A program made the position numbers and the translations under genes. DNA of 64,000 bases. It comes from Pseudofabraea citricarpa (taxonomy: Eukaryota; Ascomycota; Leotiomycetes; Helotiales; Dermateaceae). Positions 10,717-23,837 of this stretch are shown in pieces; positions within the stretch are counted from its first letter, which is position 1, and each line of letters starts with the position of its first letter. The notes beneath the pieces were generated by a model. That model did not search any database. It was not told the origin of the DNA and saw only the letters and a program-made list of their open reading frames with translations. The stretch lies in contig JAPWGK010000005.1 of NCBI GenBank assembly GCA_029641185.1, forward strand, positions 1,674,001 through 1,738,000, written 5' to 3'.

Positions 10717-12622
10717 TTTTGTGGGTGTCAAGAGGTTGGACGTGGTGGGTAAGTATTTGAGGCTCTTCAATAGAAAAGAGAATGAAGGGCTGTTAAGGAT
10801 TTAAACATTGACGGTATAGCTATCTTCTGTTTACCTGCTGGTAGCAAACGAGAAACGATGGAGCTACGTTCTTTGTTGGCAAACGTCCCGAGCCCTATTT
10901 CCTTTGACTGTGGGACCTATATTTAGTAACCAGCAGAGAGCTGATGTCATGGTGATCCAAGAAAGGAACCTATGTCACTGGAAAGCAGACCCAATTAGGC
11001 GTGCTGGCAAGCAAACTAAGTTGCTTCGTTTGAGGGCATGTTAGCATCGCTATGCTAGGCGACGGGAGAACAAGCAAGAATGCACTTGGAAGGCAGAAGG
11101 TAACGAGCCGCACCAAAACCATGCATGGCGTCCAAAGACTCGAGAGGGATTTCTGTTGAAAGGTGTAACCTTCCGGGTGGGTTTATTTTTGTTTGTAAGC
11201 TGGTCTGTTGCGGGAGGAATAGCTTGGGTAGAGACCATAAGTAGTGACGGGAGAAAGTGAGTCGTCCCGAGATGGCTAGTGCTTTACTGTACGTAGAGGT
11301 TTAGGCAAAACACTTGGGCCCAAATCTCCGAGCTGACGGTGACGGTCACGGCACAAACCCGAGGTCATGGTCCCTTACCTAATGCGACTCGGGGAGTGAC
11401 GGGATGCTGGCGGCATCACCTGACGCAAGTGCATCAGCAGTAGCAGCAGCAGCAGCGCACGGAAGGTTGGATGAAGGCTGAAGGCTGAAGGTGGAAGGCC
11501 AGGGAACCTGAGAAGGCCTGAGAAGGCAGAGGATACAGTACTTAAAACAGTGCGTACAGACAGTGGACTACAGGTACAGGGCAGCAGTCCAGTAGAGTTT
11601 CGGCTCTTGTCCAGCGGGCCACGGGCGGCGGATTCCCCACCACAGGCCCCCTACATCCCCCCCCGCCCAGGCCTCCAGGCCCCCAGGCGCCCAGGCAACT
11701 CAGGGAGATCTGCTTCCTCATCTGTTTTCTTCTCTCGCCCTTTACTGCCGAATCGGACACTCCCGGCAAATGTGTTGTGTCGTTTCTCCCATCTTCACGG
11801 AGCGACGGTGCGAAGAAGGTCTCCGGCCATGTCAACCCCCTCTTTGTTTTGGTTTTTGGGTGTGCAATGTGCAATGTGCAATGTGCATGGTATAGGATAA
11901 ATCCATGATGCTGAGATTTCCTTTCTTTTTTTCTTTCCTTCCTTTTCTCTGCTCATGTACGGGACTGAATGCAGACGTGAAGTGAGTAGAATTGAAACAT
12001 GTTCCCTGGCTGAAGCGGCTTCCGGCATGAGCTCCCTGGCCTCTGGGCTCAGAACCGGGTGATGGAAGTGGAAGTGGGGATCAGACACTCACACACACCA
12101 TTCGGCGACGGCTACAGGACCTCGGGCTCCCTGGGCAAGGCGCCTTCCGAGACTCCCATCCCTCCTTCCCTCCCTCCTCCTCCTCCGCCTCAACCAGCCA
12201 GCAGCAAGCAGCAAGCAGCAGCAGCAGCAGCAAGCAGGAGCAGCACCACCGAGCAAGACTCCCGTTCTGTCCTGTTCTGTACTTGTCTTGCCCTCCACCA
12301 TTCACCTCCATCAACCATCCCTCATCCTCCTTCTCCTCCTCCAAGTCCAGTCCTTTCCCTTCCTGTCCACTCACTCGACACTCCCAAACTCCCAGACTCT
12401 TAGACTCCAATCCAAGAATCTCCCTCCCCCATCTTCCTAACCCCATCACCATCAACCATCAACCATCCACCATCCACCACCCACCACCTCCACCACCACC
12501 TCCACCAACCCCCATTCGCATCGCCCAAGCTCGATCCTCTTTCTCTGCTTCTCAAACATCTTCCCGCCGCAGAAAACGACACATCTATCGCCCAAGCAAA
12601 CACGCAACCCTAGTTTCTTTCA
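10717..12622. other. Divergent intergenic region, C/T- and CAG-rich
   Basis: Lies between the hydrolase and the transcription factor, transcribed apart. The right half (11.4-12.6 kb) is pyrimidine-rich on the plus strand and probably includes a long 5' leader. CAG/CAA triplets occur at about 12196-12250 and CCA/CAC runs at about 12460-12515. Overlapping open frames on both strands here are low-complexity translations; none is accepted as a gene. Confidence 0.5.
12196..12250 (+). repeat. CAG/CAA-rich simple repeat in the transcription factor leader
   Basis: Interrupted CAGCAG/CAAGCAG units, not in an accepted coding exon. Confidence 0.75.
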
Positions 12623-15600
12623 ATGCGCGTGCACCTTGACTATGCATCTGTAAGAAGACAGGGCCGATTGCTGCACCGCTTTATGAAGTAATTGGAGACA
12701 CGGACTCACACATTCACGCATTCACCCACCACAACCACTACCACCACCACCACCACCACCAGCAAGCGCTTCCCCCGTTGCACAAGTCGCACAATTACCC
12801 TTCGCCCATATCGACGGTCGGTCTGTTGAGCATCTCACAGCCTGCAGCATCCCATCCTCACCCATCGTCGGCCCTGGGGTTCGCCAGCATCCTCCACCCA
12901 CCGGACCAGCAGCACACCTCTGGCCCCATCATATACAGCTCCCTCTCACCCTCAATTCCCCGGTCTCCCAGAGACCCAAACCGCCACAATTCCCTCCCCA
13001 CACTCTCTCGCTGCGATCCTGTCGCCTCCAACCCCGGCTGGCTCAAGCTCAACCGCCGAAGCCTCGCACGCTTCATCGCCGAGGACCACGCATGCCGAAG
13101 CGTTCTCCCCACTCGAGCAGCCGCCGTATCTTCAGCCAGCGTCGCCGAACCTCAATCGCCCAGCGTCGACCAGCGCGGTGAGCAGCGGGGCCCAGGGCAG
13201 CAGCGCGGCGCCCAATGGTGGTGGGAGAGCGGATGAGGCGATCAACACGACGATAAGAGGTGGGCAGCAGCAGCAGGAGGAGAAGAAGAAGATGGCCCGT
13301 TCCAGCATCGCGTGCGCCAGGTGCAGGCGGAGCAAGGTCAAATGTGAGTATCCCCGAGGACGTCTCCCCGAGCCCGACGCGTACTCATGACTTCTAGGTG
13401 TTAATTCCGGCGTCGATTCCGTGTGTAAAGCGTGTGAGATGAGCGGGCGCGAGTGTACATATCCACCGTCGGGCGCAACCATAACCCCCAAGCGCTCAGA
13501 GCCAACTCCCGGCATCAAGGTCGAGGAGAGCGAGAGCAAGAGGAAGATCAGGAAGACGGATGACTTTGCGCGGCGAAACGCGCCGCGAACGGGAGAGGAG
13601 GTGCTGGAAGCTCCAATTCTGACCAAGGCGGTCTACCGCTCCGTGTTGGACATATTCAAACGTCACTTTTCAACCGAGATGTCTTTTCTGCATCCAAGGT
13701 TTCGTGACCGGCTAGATGAAGCCGCTAATCCAAGGGATCCCAGCCTACCGCCTCTGGCCGACCCAGAAGGGACGAAGCTATTAGTGCTGGCCATGTTGAC
13801 CCTCACTGCTAGATTTCACCCGGAGCTCGTCGCGCACCACTCCCCAGGTCGGCCGATTGGAGCGAGCGAGTATTATGCCAACGCGTTGGTGAGCTCAAAT
13901 GGGTTGTCAGGCAACAACCTTGCTACCCCAAGTCTGGAGCGCATACAAGCACTGTTGATGCTTGGACTTTACGAGTGGGACCAGAGTAAAGGTGGGAGAG
14001 CTTGGTTCCATGTTGGTGCCGCCATCAGATTGGCGCAATTGATGGAAATATCTTATGAAGATGATGCGGACCATGCCAAGCAGAACCCGAAGCGCTTTGC
14101 TGTTGATAATGCCTCGGACAAAGAAATTAGGCGACGGACAATGTGGAGTTGCTTCGTTATGGACCGTATGCTCTCGTGTGGAAAGTACCGAGATCGCATG
14201 GTGAACATTGAAAGCTTGAAAGTCCGACTCCCTTGTGCAGAAGGTGTGTTCTTGTTTGGTAAAGGCGCAGCTGTCGGCTTCCTATGTGATCCAGTGTCGG
14301 ATCATGACGATGGAATCCTCAGCAGATATGTTCGCCTGGTCAATATCTGGGGCGAAGTCTCCATCTGGAGCCACGCGGGAGGTCGGAGAACCGAGACCTA
14401 TCCTCCATGGGAGGAGAAATCTCGCTTCTTCCAGCTTCGTCAGATGTTACTCCAATTTCGAGAAGAATTGCCAGATGACTTGGCCATTACTCAAGATAAC
14501 CTCCGCAATCATATCTTAGGAGGCAGCGGTAATGCCTACACTTCTCTCCACACTCTGAACTTGATTAGTCTTGTTATGCTGCACCGGGAATATATCCCTC
14601 ACATAGCATTACGTTGTCAAAAGCCCGATGGTCCTATAGACCCACCAGTCTTTCCCAAGGACCAGTACCAAATCCCGGATGGTTTCTGGGAAGACAGTGC
14701 AGATATCCTGTTCAGGTCTGCCAGAGATATCGTTGACATAGTACAGAGCTGTTGCAGAGACGACAATGCTCTCCCTGAATCAGCACAAATCGTTTTTGCC
14801 CTCTTCACTGCTGCTTACACAGGTATTTACGCAGCATTATTCCCTCAGATGGATACCGCTGGGCATATGCGCCGCCCCGACCATGAGATTGGCAGTAATG
14901 GGGTTGGCTATGGTGGACTCGCCATCAAGATCTTGAAGCAAATGTCTCCAAGAATTCCAATGGCTGGGATGTATGTGAAGAAATTAATATTCGCGAAATC
15001 GAGCTTGCAAGCACATAAAACACACTTTCTTACCAAACGGGAGATGCCATTTGTTGGAGGTGGCTTGGAGGAGTACAAATCAATAGAGAGAGAGCTGAAG
15101 GAATTTGGTAGCCTTGAAGACGCCAATGGAAACTGCTCAAACGAGGACTCGGGAGATCGTTCTCGAGCTAGTACGAACGAAACTGGTAACGCGAGCATGA
15201 ATGGCGAACCAATGCAAGGTCTTGAGGGTCAAGCACAACAACCACGATCCAACGGCGCCTGGCCAGCTGTCAACACTCTAGCACCATCTATCGAAGCAGA
15301 TGATCGACAAAAGTCTTTTACCCAAGGCCAAGGTCAAGGTCAAGGATCCGGCAGCTTTCAGTTCGGTTACCAAAGATCTCCAAGCAATACACCAAATAAT
15401 GTCTATTCAAATCGTGGTGATACTGCGACGGGGGCTAATTCTTCGTTTGGGCGTCTGGATCAACCACGTTCTAACGAGACGAGACCTATCGTCCTTGCTC
15501 CTATTAATCAGCACAGACCTATGGGACCTCCAGGTATCCCGGAGACAGAAACTGAGTTCAACCAATGGCTGATTACTGCTGAGACGAGCTATACATGGGA

Positions 15601-15709
15601 TACTGCTAGATTTGACGATTTTGCACAGGCCTACACAGAACAAAATTACACTGGCGATTTCACAGGCGAGCAACAGAGAGCATTGGTCACTGCTTGGGCC
15701 AGTTATTGA
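12623..15709 (+). CDS. Zn2Cys6 transcription factor with fungal-specific middle homology domain
   Basis: Proposed exons 12623-12649, 12848-13343 and 13398-15709, giving about 944 residues. The zinc cluster is ACARCRRSKVKC plus VCKACEMSGRECTYP, six cysteines spaced C-x2-C-x6-C-x8-C-x2-C-x6-C. The third cysteine codon is split by the 13344-13397 intron. A poly-Gln/Lys stretch precedes it. The middle region (FKRHFSTEMSFLHPRF; PSLERIQALLMLGLYEWDQS; RAWFHVGAAIRLAQLM) is the fungal_trans domain of nuclear Gal4-type regulators. The C-terminus is Gln/Ser/Asn-rich, likely the activation region. The start is uncertain: no ATG exists in the exon-2 frame before 13292 (MARSS) although the frame is open from 12830. 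The short exon MRVHLDYAS with a GTAAGA donor restores an ATG in phase. Target genes unknown. Confidence 0.85.
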
Positions 15710-16409
15710 GCGAATGGCGTTACGACTTTGGGAATGGGTGTGGGAACGAGAGGATGGATATGAAGGATTATACAGGACTGGAGCCATCTCTGCTGCATCA
15801 CATCACATCACATCACATCATTCTTCGATCAAGGCCGGCGCTAAAATGAGATGGAGATAGGGGGATTTGGTTTTATGTTATGGGTAGCAAGACATGATGA
15901 CGACTGCGAGGGGCTTTTCCCCCCTCGGAACACACTTTGATTCCAAATTTCTTTTCTTTTCTTGGCCTCTGATGGACCTCTTAGGAGTGCCCGATACACG
16001 GCAAATATTTATTTATCTTTTTTATCTAAAAGATGGCCGTCTCTATGGATTCAATAGCGAAATACCTATGACGGATGGACGGAGGGATGGATTGATGGAC
16101 GATCTGAGTGTAGAGGATCAGATGGGAATCCCTCTGTCTCTTCCCAACTTTTTCTTTTCTCGACATGTGGGTGGATGATATGACTTCGACTCGAAATCGG
16201 ACTTGGACTTGGACCCGGAACTGGATCTGGGACTTGGACTAGAGCCTTTTGCTAATGTATCAAAAATATAAGAATTATTTATTTATTATTTATCTATTCC
16301 CGATCGAATCTAGGTGACTGACCGACCAACTGGCCTGATTTTGCTCCTTGGTGTCTTGAGACTTGGAAGGATTTGCATGTCGCAGGACGTGGTGATGTAT
16401 GTATCTCCT

Positions 16410-16585
16410 TTGTACCTTTGTAGGTACCTAGGTACCTATGTATATTAGATAAGGTAGCTTCGCTTAGGTACGCGTATGCTGCAGGTAGGGGTAGGTGCCT
16501 AAAATTAAGGGTATATTTTACAATACCTCAGGTACCTACCTACCTACTCAAGTACGTACGTATGTACGTTCGGAGGTAGGTAGCA
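16410..16585. repeat. Cluster of GGTACCTA / TACCTAGG motifs
   Basis: Many copies of the palindrome-like GTAGGTACCTAGGTACC and of GGTAGGTA variants within 175 bases. Similar shorter clusters occur near 22450 and at 59950-60005. Confidence 0.65.
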
Positions 16586-16680
16586 GCATCGATGAATGGA
16601 ACGAAGCAGGAAAAGCGACCTTGAAGGAATATAGTTACCTAGCCGCTAAGTCTGTCTATGAGGCAACAATAAATAAGAGC

Positions 16681-16742
16681 GGACTGATTCCGATTCCGAT
16701 TCCGATTCCGGTTCTGGTTCTGGTTCTGATTCTGATTCTGGT
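16681..16742 (+). repeat. Hexanucleotide repeat (ATTCCG grading into GGTTCT/GATTCT)
   Basis: Four near-identical ATTCCG units grade into five TTCTGG/TTCTGA units. Confidence 0.8.
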
Positions 16743-17557
16743 TTTCTTTTCTTGTACACATCCAGATCCCATCCATCCATCCATCTGTGCATCCGTCATA
16801 TTTACTCCTTTCCCCCCTCCCTCAGTGATCAAGATGAAAAGCGGATGAAAAGATTTAAGAAAAGAATTGGTTGCTTGGGTGGGAGAGGTTTGAAAAAAGT
16901 CTTTATTCCGTTCCGCTTCGTTCCGTTCCATCAAGATGGATCATGTACAGAAGAGAGATTTTTTTAAAAAAAAAACAAGATTAAAAAAAAGAATGCCCAA
17001 GTGCGCCGCCCAGATGCATGATGCGTAGCATGTCGTATCGTATCGTGGTCATGGTAGAGACCGACGAAGAAAGAGCTGTAATGAAGGAGGAGAAGGAGGA
17101 GAAGAAGAAGTTTAAAAACAGACAGAAAAAAAAAAAAGATCGCCGTGCGTAGTATGTATAACCCAATCCCATATCCATAGCCATACCCATAGCCATCCAT
17201 GTAATCCAAGCCTGGAAAACCCTTGAGACACCCCCCCCAAAAAACCCGTGATATCCCATTCCCTATATGCAATATGTGCCCTGTACCGAATCATTCCGTG
17301 TTGCTGACTCTTGTGCTCAAACCCCGTCATGCCATGTTGTGCGTTTGTGGTGGTTTCGAGGTCAGAGGTTCTGTCGTAGTCTGCTGTGCTGTGTCTTTCG
17401 TTTCCGATGTCATTCATAGTGCTGATCATCGTCCTGTCATGTCATGTCCTGTCCCGTCTTATCTTATCATCCCATCTCTGGTTTCTTTCTTACAACAGTA
17501 TCTCTTTCTGCTCTCGTCTTCCGCTTCTTCTCTCCTTGCTCGCGAGGCTAGGCGAGG

Positions 17558-19050
17558 CTAGTACGATTCCACCTCGACGGGCGTCGTGCTAGCGTGGCGC
17601 AGAGGAGAAGGTCTCTGTAGTTGCTGGTCTTTTGCTGAACCGCCCGAGTTGCGGCGCTTGAACATGTGTTCGACCATAGCCTTGGGCCCGATGAACTCCA
17701 TCTCCATCTTGAGGGGAGTGAGGGGCACGTTGAGCGAGGCGCGGCGGTTTTTCGGCTTGCTGTGGAAATGACGCTTGATGCTGTCGTCTATCAGGGCGAT
17801 GAGACCCGTTGCTACGATGACACTGTTTGGGGTTTGTGTTAGGACTTTCTTCGTCTGACTAAGTGAGCGGTTTGGTTGTGGACTTACTCGGCTACGTCGG
17901 TTACGGCCTCGACGACCTTCTGGTCGCTGATCCACATGGAACATGGCGGTACCCATCCTCCGGCTGCGTGCTCGTCGCGCATCTGTGTGGGGGACCGGAG
18001 CTCCGGTACAATGTGGGCGACGGCTTGCGTGTTCTCGCCCTTGAAGAGGTGGTACGAGACGGCCTTGCCATCGCCATCTTTCTCCGTCACGCGCTTCCAC
18101 GTGTACGTGTAGCCCCAGTATTCGAACTCATAGCGCTTTTTCGATTGCGCCCCGCGTCGCTTGACGTCGACGTGGGCATAGTTGGAAAATTCCAGCTTTG
18201 TCGTGTTGGTCGGGATGGGAAGCGAGCTCTTGGGACGAGGTTTCTTGTCGCCCATGAAGCTCGACACATCGTCGTCCTCGAATTCCTCCTCACTTCCATA
18301 CCCGCTGTCTTGTCGTTTCGACGACTTGGAACTCTTGGAACTCTTGGCTGAGGCTGCTGTGTTGCTTCGCTTCAGGTCTGGCTTGCCTCGGATGCTCGCG
18401 AAGGCGTTGCTCACTGAGCGTTGAATCCCTGGTCGCTCGGCTGCTGGTTTTGCATATTTTCGACTCGAATGGCATACCTCACGCCCTGAGTCGCGGCAGT
18501 ATCGCCGCAGAGAGAACTCGCGGGACTTGAGATCGTGCATGCGCATGTGGAAGAGCTGTACACTCGATTTCTTACTTCCGCTTCCTGCCTCGGTATCCAC
18601 ACGCAGGTTCATGTTCCCATCGTAGGTGGTGTCGTCGTGGCGAATGTATAACCTCCGCGTTGACGGGAACAGCTCGGCGAAATCAGTTGGGGTTGAGGGT
18701 CGAAGATCGTGCTCAACTACTTCCTTGTAGTTGTATTCGGGCACATAGTAATCGTCGCCTCCTAGTTCTTCGGGCTCTTCGTAGAGCATTTCCTGCGATG
18801 CGACGGTTGATGCATACGTCTCTGTTGAGGAGCGAGGATAGTATGTCGTGGCGGGTGAAATCTTGTCGTCGACTGAGTAGTCAAATGTCTTTCCATAGAC
18901 GGGTCGGTCGGTGGTCGCATGATGAAAGGAGGGTCGGCTATAGACAGACGTTGGAGCTGTACTTTGCGAGATCTCGGAATCATCGCTATAGTCTGAAGCT
19001 CGACTGCTTGCGCCGACATCTGTGTTGTATCTGCGCATCGGACCGGGCAT
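17558..19050 (-). CDS. Unrecognised protein with a C-terminal beta-rich region
   Basis: Two exons, 17888-19050 and 17558-17822 (donor GTAAGTCC, acceptor AACAG; phase 2), 475 residues. The N-terminal third is Ser/Thr/Tyr-rich and probably disordered. The middle contains FAELFPSTRRLYIRHDDTT, QLFHMRMHDLKSREFSLRR with cysteines, and a serine/lysine patch (KSSKSSKSSKRQ). The C-terminal part (YEFEYWGYTYTWKRV, VSYHL, AVAHIVPEL, GGWVPPCSMWISD) is globular and beta-rich, vaguely like tubby/LURP-type folds; that resemblance is only an impression. It ends with IVATGLIALIDDSIKRHF and a basic tail. No signal peptide. I do not recognise a named family; the clean phase and globular core argue for a real gene. 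Confidence 0.75.
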
Positions 19051-22000
19051 GTTGGCGGTTATTAAATGGGTCGGCTATGACGGTGTGGCCAGGCGGTGAA
19101 AGTGACAATGTCGAGCGGTCGATGAAGTAGCAAGTAGGTGCAAATATGTACTGAGAAGCAGATATCTGGAAGAATTGCTCTGTTCAATGAATGATGCAAT
19201 CAGTCACATATGGTTGGTTGGACTGGTTGTAATTGCCATGACGGTTGTGGTTCCTGGATGGTCGTGGTACATAGACGTGGACGAGATTTGTTTGGTTGTT
19301 GTCGCATCGAAGAGCAATGCGTTTGCTTGAATGAGAGATGAGGCCAAAAAAAGGGAGGGGAACAGCGATCAATTTCTTATGAGGAGGTTGAGAAGCGCTG
19401 CAGTGGGATGCTCTGAGAGGGGTGGGTGTGGTGTTGGGAGAGAGAGAGTGTGTGGTGGAGTGAGTATTATTGAACGGATGGGATTATGGCGGGATGATAA
19501 GCAGATTCTAGTGTCTGAGCAGAACATGGGGGCAGGGTTAGGGGGGGGGTTGTTGTAGGGGGGGTGTGGTATGGTGGGTGGTCACTGTCGCATAGGCTGT
19601 ATGGGGGGTTATTGTAGGCGGATGGCAGCGACTCAGTGTCACTGGGCGGCGGCCTACGGGGGTGGCTGCTGGCTACGGGCTACGGCTACAGGCTACGGGC
19701 TGCAGCGGGACGCACAAGAAAGCCCCCCAAAGCTGGCGTACAAGCACGACGCACACTGGACGAGCAGCATGGCTGGAACCCTGGAATCCTGGAATCCTGG
19801 ACTGAAGACTCTGTCAGCCACTCCGGGACTGAGAGAACACAATAACAGCGATAGTTCCCCGATAGGCTCTTGCTGTGTGTGGCCTGTGGCCTGTGGCCAG
19901 TGGCTACAAAGGGACCGACAACCCAGTACAGAGTTTTAGCAGATCGCCCATTAATTATTCTGGGTCAGAGGAGTTCGCAGATGCGTTGTTATGGGGCATA
20001 TTGTTGTGTGATGGGAAACCGTCACTTCTTGACCCAGCTAGCTGTACGTAGTATGTACTATGAGATGTGAGAGGTTCGATGGGGTACATACGTAGCTTCA
20101 TCCCTATCCTACCTACTGTATGCTATCCACTTAACGCCCCAGCCTTCAACGTTGTTCTCTCTCTCTCTCTTTAAGAAGGAGCTCCGTTATCTGTCGCCTG
20201 CCATTATTCTGCCTGGCCTGGCCGGGTCTGGTCTTTGCTGGCGATGATGCTGGCGATGCTGGTGATGCCCAACCGTCCAAGTCCCGCCCGGCACAGCACA
20301 GCAGAGCGTGTCATCAATGAGTCTTCTGCCTTGTGTCTTCTGCCTTCTGCCTTCTGCCTTCTCCGCCAGCCCCATCGAGGACACGAATAGAAGAAGAAGC
20401 ATCACATCTGACGGCTGAGAGAGTTGACGTCCTTGCTCCTGCACTCCTGCAGGTAGGAGGGGCGTCTACTGTACATTGCTGCTGACTGGAAGCCGTGGAA
20501 GGTTGATGTCGTGGTTGGCCCAATATGGCCAATGGAATGAGCACAATGGGTTGCTGCAGCGCGTCCATGCGAACTCATCACCTCGAATCGAATCAAATCA
20601 AATCAAACCAAACCCTCTTCCGCAACTCGATCCCACGTTCCCACGCTTCCCACGCCCGCTCCCACTCCACTCCTGAGTACTGTACAGTAGAGTATGAACG
20701 CCCCTTGCGACGATTCCTGTACGCATCGCAAATCAATCCGCGAAACTTTTCTGGAGAAAGCTCGTCTTGTCATGTGTCGAAGATCTGCCGCCGATGGTGC
20801 ATTTGTGGTTTGGAGGTGGAGACTTCCACAGCCATCATCGTTGCAATTCTGCTGCTGTATTCCTGGGCAGCCGGGTCCCTGGATGCCTCGTCCGACATAT
20901 TTTCTTCGCGCTGCCTTGTTCGCATGCCGGGCTCAAGACGACCTGACGAATAATGGGTGAACGAACGAGTCCGAAAAGTCAAAAGCTCATGCTGCGCAAG
21001 CCGCCGTGAGGCATAACAGCTCTTGTGTTAACACTGCCCCCGCTAGAGGATGGTCGAGACGGTACTATGGCCCGGATATCAGGGCAGGTAGCGCAGCGAG
21101 CATCTCGTTGCGACGAATTGGATCTCCCTCCATCTCCGTTTGGATGAAGCCGTGCAGGTCGCGCCGACGAGGTATGAGCCTAGGAGGGGGTGTGGCAGCC
21201 TTCTACTCGTTCGGTACGTGCCTCGAGTCTGCCGCGGACGTATCACAGGTTCGAAGCCTCGAGCTCGACGACTCGACTGTCGATGTCTGTCTTTACCACC
21301 TCGCCCGGCTGTATGTGATGTTGTTATTGTTGCAACGTACAGTGGGCCAGGCGGGGCTGGACTCATCTCGTCGTATTCACCTTGGTCTCGAGTTTCCGCT
21401 GGTAAAGTTTGTCAAGAATATCAGCTGTACAGTGTTTCCCACTTTTGCTCGGCTGGTTCCTGGCAGGCCAAATGTCTCAGCCGCCATAAGCGATCAGATC
21501 CAACGATTTCCTATTCCTGTGGTGCTACCAATATCGCTGGCCGTGACTGCGGCCTCTCAGGGTTCGAACGACCATGACTGACTGGCTCGACATGTCACTC
21601 CCGTGGTCCGCAAGTGTCACGCCCGCCTTGGGGTAGGACAACTGATTCTTCTACACAGAAGTCATCTGCTGTCCTTCCTTCGCTGGGTTGCTTGGTTTGG
21701 ACATAGTCTTGTTCGCCAAACGAAACTGTGTACGGCACCTATATCTCCCTCACTGTACAGTATTATACAGGGGATGGTTTGATTTTTTTTTTTACAGAAT
21801 TTCTCATTGGTGGTGATGGGATTTTTTGAATTTCCATGGGAAGGATAAAAGTCTCAGAGGTCGGACCATCCATGTGCCATGTGCTCAAGGACTTCGCCGA
21901 CAGAAGCAAAAAGACGAGCAAGTAATCCCTCGACTCCGGCGTTCCTACCAAGCCATCATCCTTTACCAATTTTTTACTTGTCACAAAACCAGTTCCACGG

Positions 22001-23837
22001 GGACAGTCTCGTGTTCTGATTGCGGCCCAATGCCGCCGCAGAACGTTTGCCTGTTACTGGATTTCCCTTCTCATATTTGATCATATTCTGTTCGTCATCT
22101 TCAACATCACCATTCAAAAGACTCTGGGTATATGCACCCCGCATGCAGTGGACCGACACCGGAATTGGGAGATACGTCAAGCAGCTGCAACTGTGCGCAC
22201 GCTGAGCTTCTCGCATCGCAGCAGCAGCGAATACTGCCATTGCTTGCTGCGGATTTGAAACCCGCACAGGTAGGAAGTTATTTCCGCGGTCCCGTTTCCA
22301 TGTGTACGCAGTATGGCGACGCGCAGATTTGCGTATCACAGCTTTGCTCAGTGTCAGATCAGTTGAGTATCACGTCAGGCTACTTGTTGTACTGTTTGTA
22401 ACATGATCGAGATGACGTTACAAGGTGGCTGTTCCGTTGGCATAAGTCACGGAAGATACCTAGGTAACCACCAATATCGTGGTAGGTAACTTATGTCACA
22501 TTCTGTGTTCAGATGTGCGATTACTACATATCACCGGACAAATTTGCAAAGATGAGCATTCCTCCGATGAGCATCAACATTGTCGTCATCATTTTGACTA
22601 CCACCAATACATCTCTCTCAACACCACGCTATCTGATCTCCAAAGGCCGATCTTTTTCATGGAAATCCTCGACATGGGATTTATTCTCGCTATCTTTTTC
22701 GGAACTTTCTTTGCGACCGATTCCCCCGCATTGTACCTAGGGATGTATCTTGCCCCGGGATGATCCGTCGTGATCAGCCATCTTCCAAAAGTTGCCTTCG
22801 GTCGGTACTTTCGGGAGGTTGTTTTTGCTTGGTTGCCGGTGTGGCCGATATTGCTTACTGTGCTTTGAGAGACTTGCTGACATGAAACCGCATTCATAGA
22901 CTCATATGTAGAACGAAAGGTAAGCAATCATGATGACTTTAAACGTTGTAGCTTATCTCAAATGCCCTCACAAGTTACCGAGGAACACTGTTGAGCTTTA
23001 CCTTGGGCGAGTGCACTGAGTACATTGTATTGTAACGAGCGGCTCTGGCTAACGCCTGAAGTTTCATGGATAGCTAGGTATCTTCCGAGGTGTACATGCC
23101 TGATGAGAGTGGGAAATTCTTGTTTTTTCTTGAGGCTCTACGGTACCATTAAAGACACGAACCTCATACGAAAACCCCTTTGAAAGCTCTTAATTTGATA
23201 TAGGCATAAATTATCTACTACTATATTTATATATGAAGCCCTTAATTCCAATTCTATATACCGAAATCTAGGTATCGTATAAACTGCAATTGAATTTACC
23301 TTTAAAAAAGAAGTAAAGACGTGAGCCATTTCCAACAGTCTCTTAAAAGTGACTAGAGTTATGCCAAAAAGAACAAAAGGTTACAAAGTATAGGATACCC
23401 TATTGTAGACAATTTTCAATGGTGTTTTGAAGATTTTAATCTCTAGAATTAGCCATGACTGTACTCACGAAAATCCTTCACTCATAGTTCTCTGCTCGCT
23501 ATCGCGATGTTGACTCGAACCTTTGGAGTTCATGGCTACTGGGCGTCTTTGATGGTCTAACGGTCATGATTACCGCTTGTCAAGCAATTGCGAGCGCGGG
23601 AGATCGGGTGTTCAGGCGAGGCTAGGCCGAAGTAGGAATCGCTTCGTTAAATTTCCAGAAGCTCAACCTCCAACATCATCACGATCATCTGGAGACCGGA
23701 CGCGATAATGGCCCTCTAAAGACCCGGGTGTACACAATTGGAGGAATTAATAGGAGTTCTGATTCACCTCCTAACTTCTACTGTTGCCTCGGCACTCAGG
23801 AACCACAAATCGCGAGAAATCGAATTCTACGAACACG
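19051..23837. other. Long divergent intergenic region, no gene accepted
   Basis: Contains GGCTACGGGCTACAGG-type runs near 19660-19710, TGGAATCCTGG repeats near 19780-19800, CTTCTGC runs at 20325-20362 and a tRNA-Asp-like relic at about 23546-23615. The 191-codon open frame 21006-21581 has no recognisable features and a compositional look unlike the neighbouring genes. The stretch 23150-23470 is AT-rich. Confidence 0.45.
23546..23615 (+). pseudogene. Degenerate tRNA-Asp(GTC)-like sequence
   Basis: GATGGTCTAACGGTCATGAT followed by TACCGCTTGTCA looks like the A-box/D-arm and anticodon arm of a eukaryotic tRNA-Asp with GTC anticodon, followed by an extra 10-12 bases in intron position and GCGCGGGAGATCGGG. 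The T-arm (GGGTGTTCAGGCG) does not pair well and no 3' strand complements the 5' acceptor bases TCTTTGA, so it is probably truncated or decayed. Confidence 0.45.

Larger units (their letters stand above)
15710..17557. other. Convergent intergenic region with microsatellites
   Basis: Between two convergent genes. Contains CATCA pentamers at about 15793-15820 in the likely 3' UTR of the regulator, a TACCTAGG/GGTACCTA-rich patch at about 16410-16585, ATTCCG/GGTTCT hexamers at about 16681-16742, and A-rich runs near 16970-17140. No gene is supported. Confidence 0.5.

Noticed and set aside
12081..12455. Minus-strand frame with Leu-rich hydrophobic run
   Set aside because: The Leu/Cys run is the reverse translation of the CAG/CAA repeat.
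13132..13626. Minus-strand frame opposite the zinc cluster
   Set aside because: Antisense of the transcription factor exons; the plus-strand cysteine pattern is decisive.
21006..21581. 191-codon plus-strand frame
   Set aside because: No recognised domain, no splice-supported partner, and overlapping frames of similar length on both strands.
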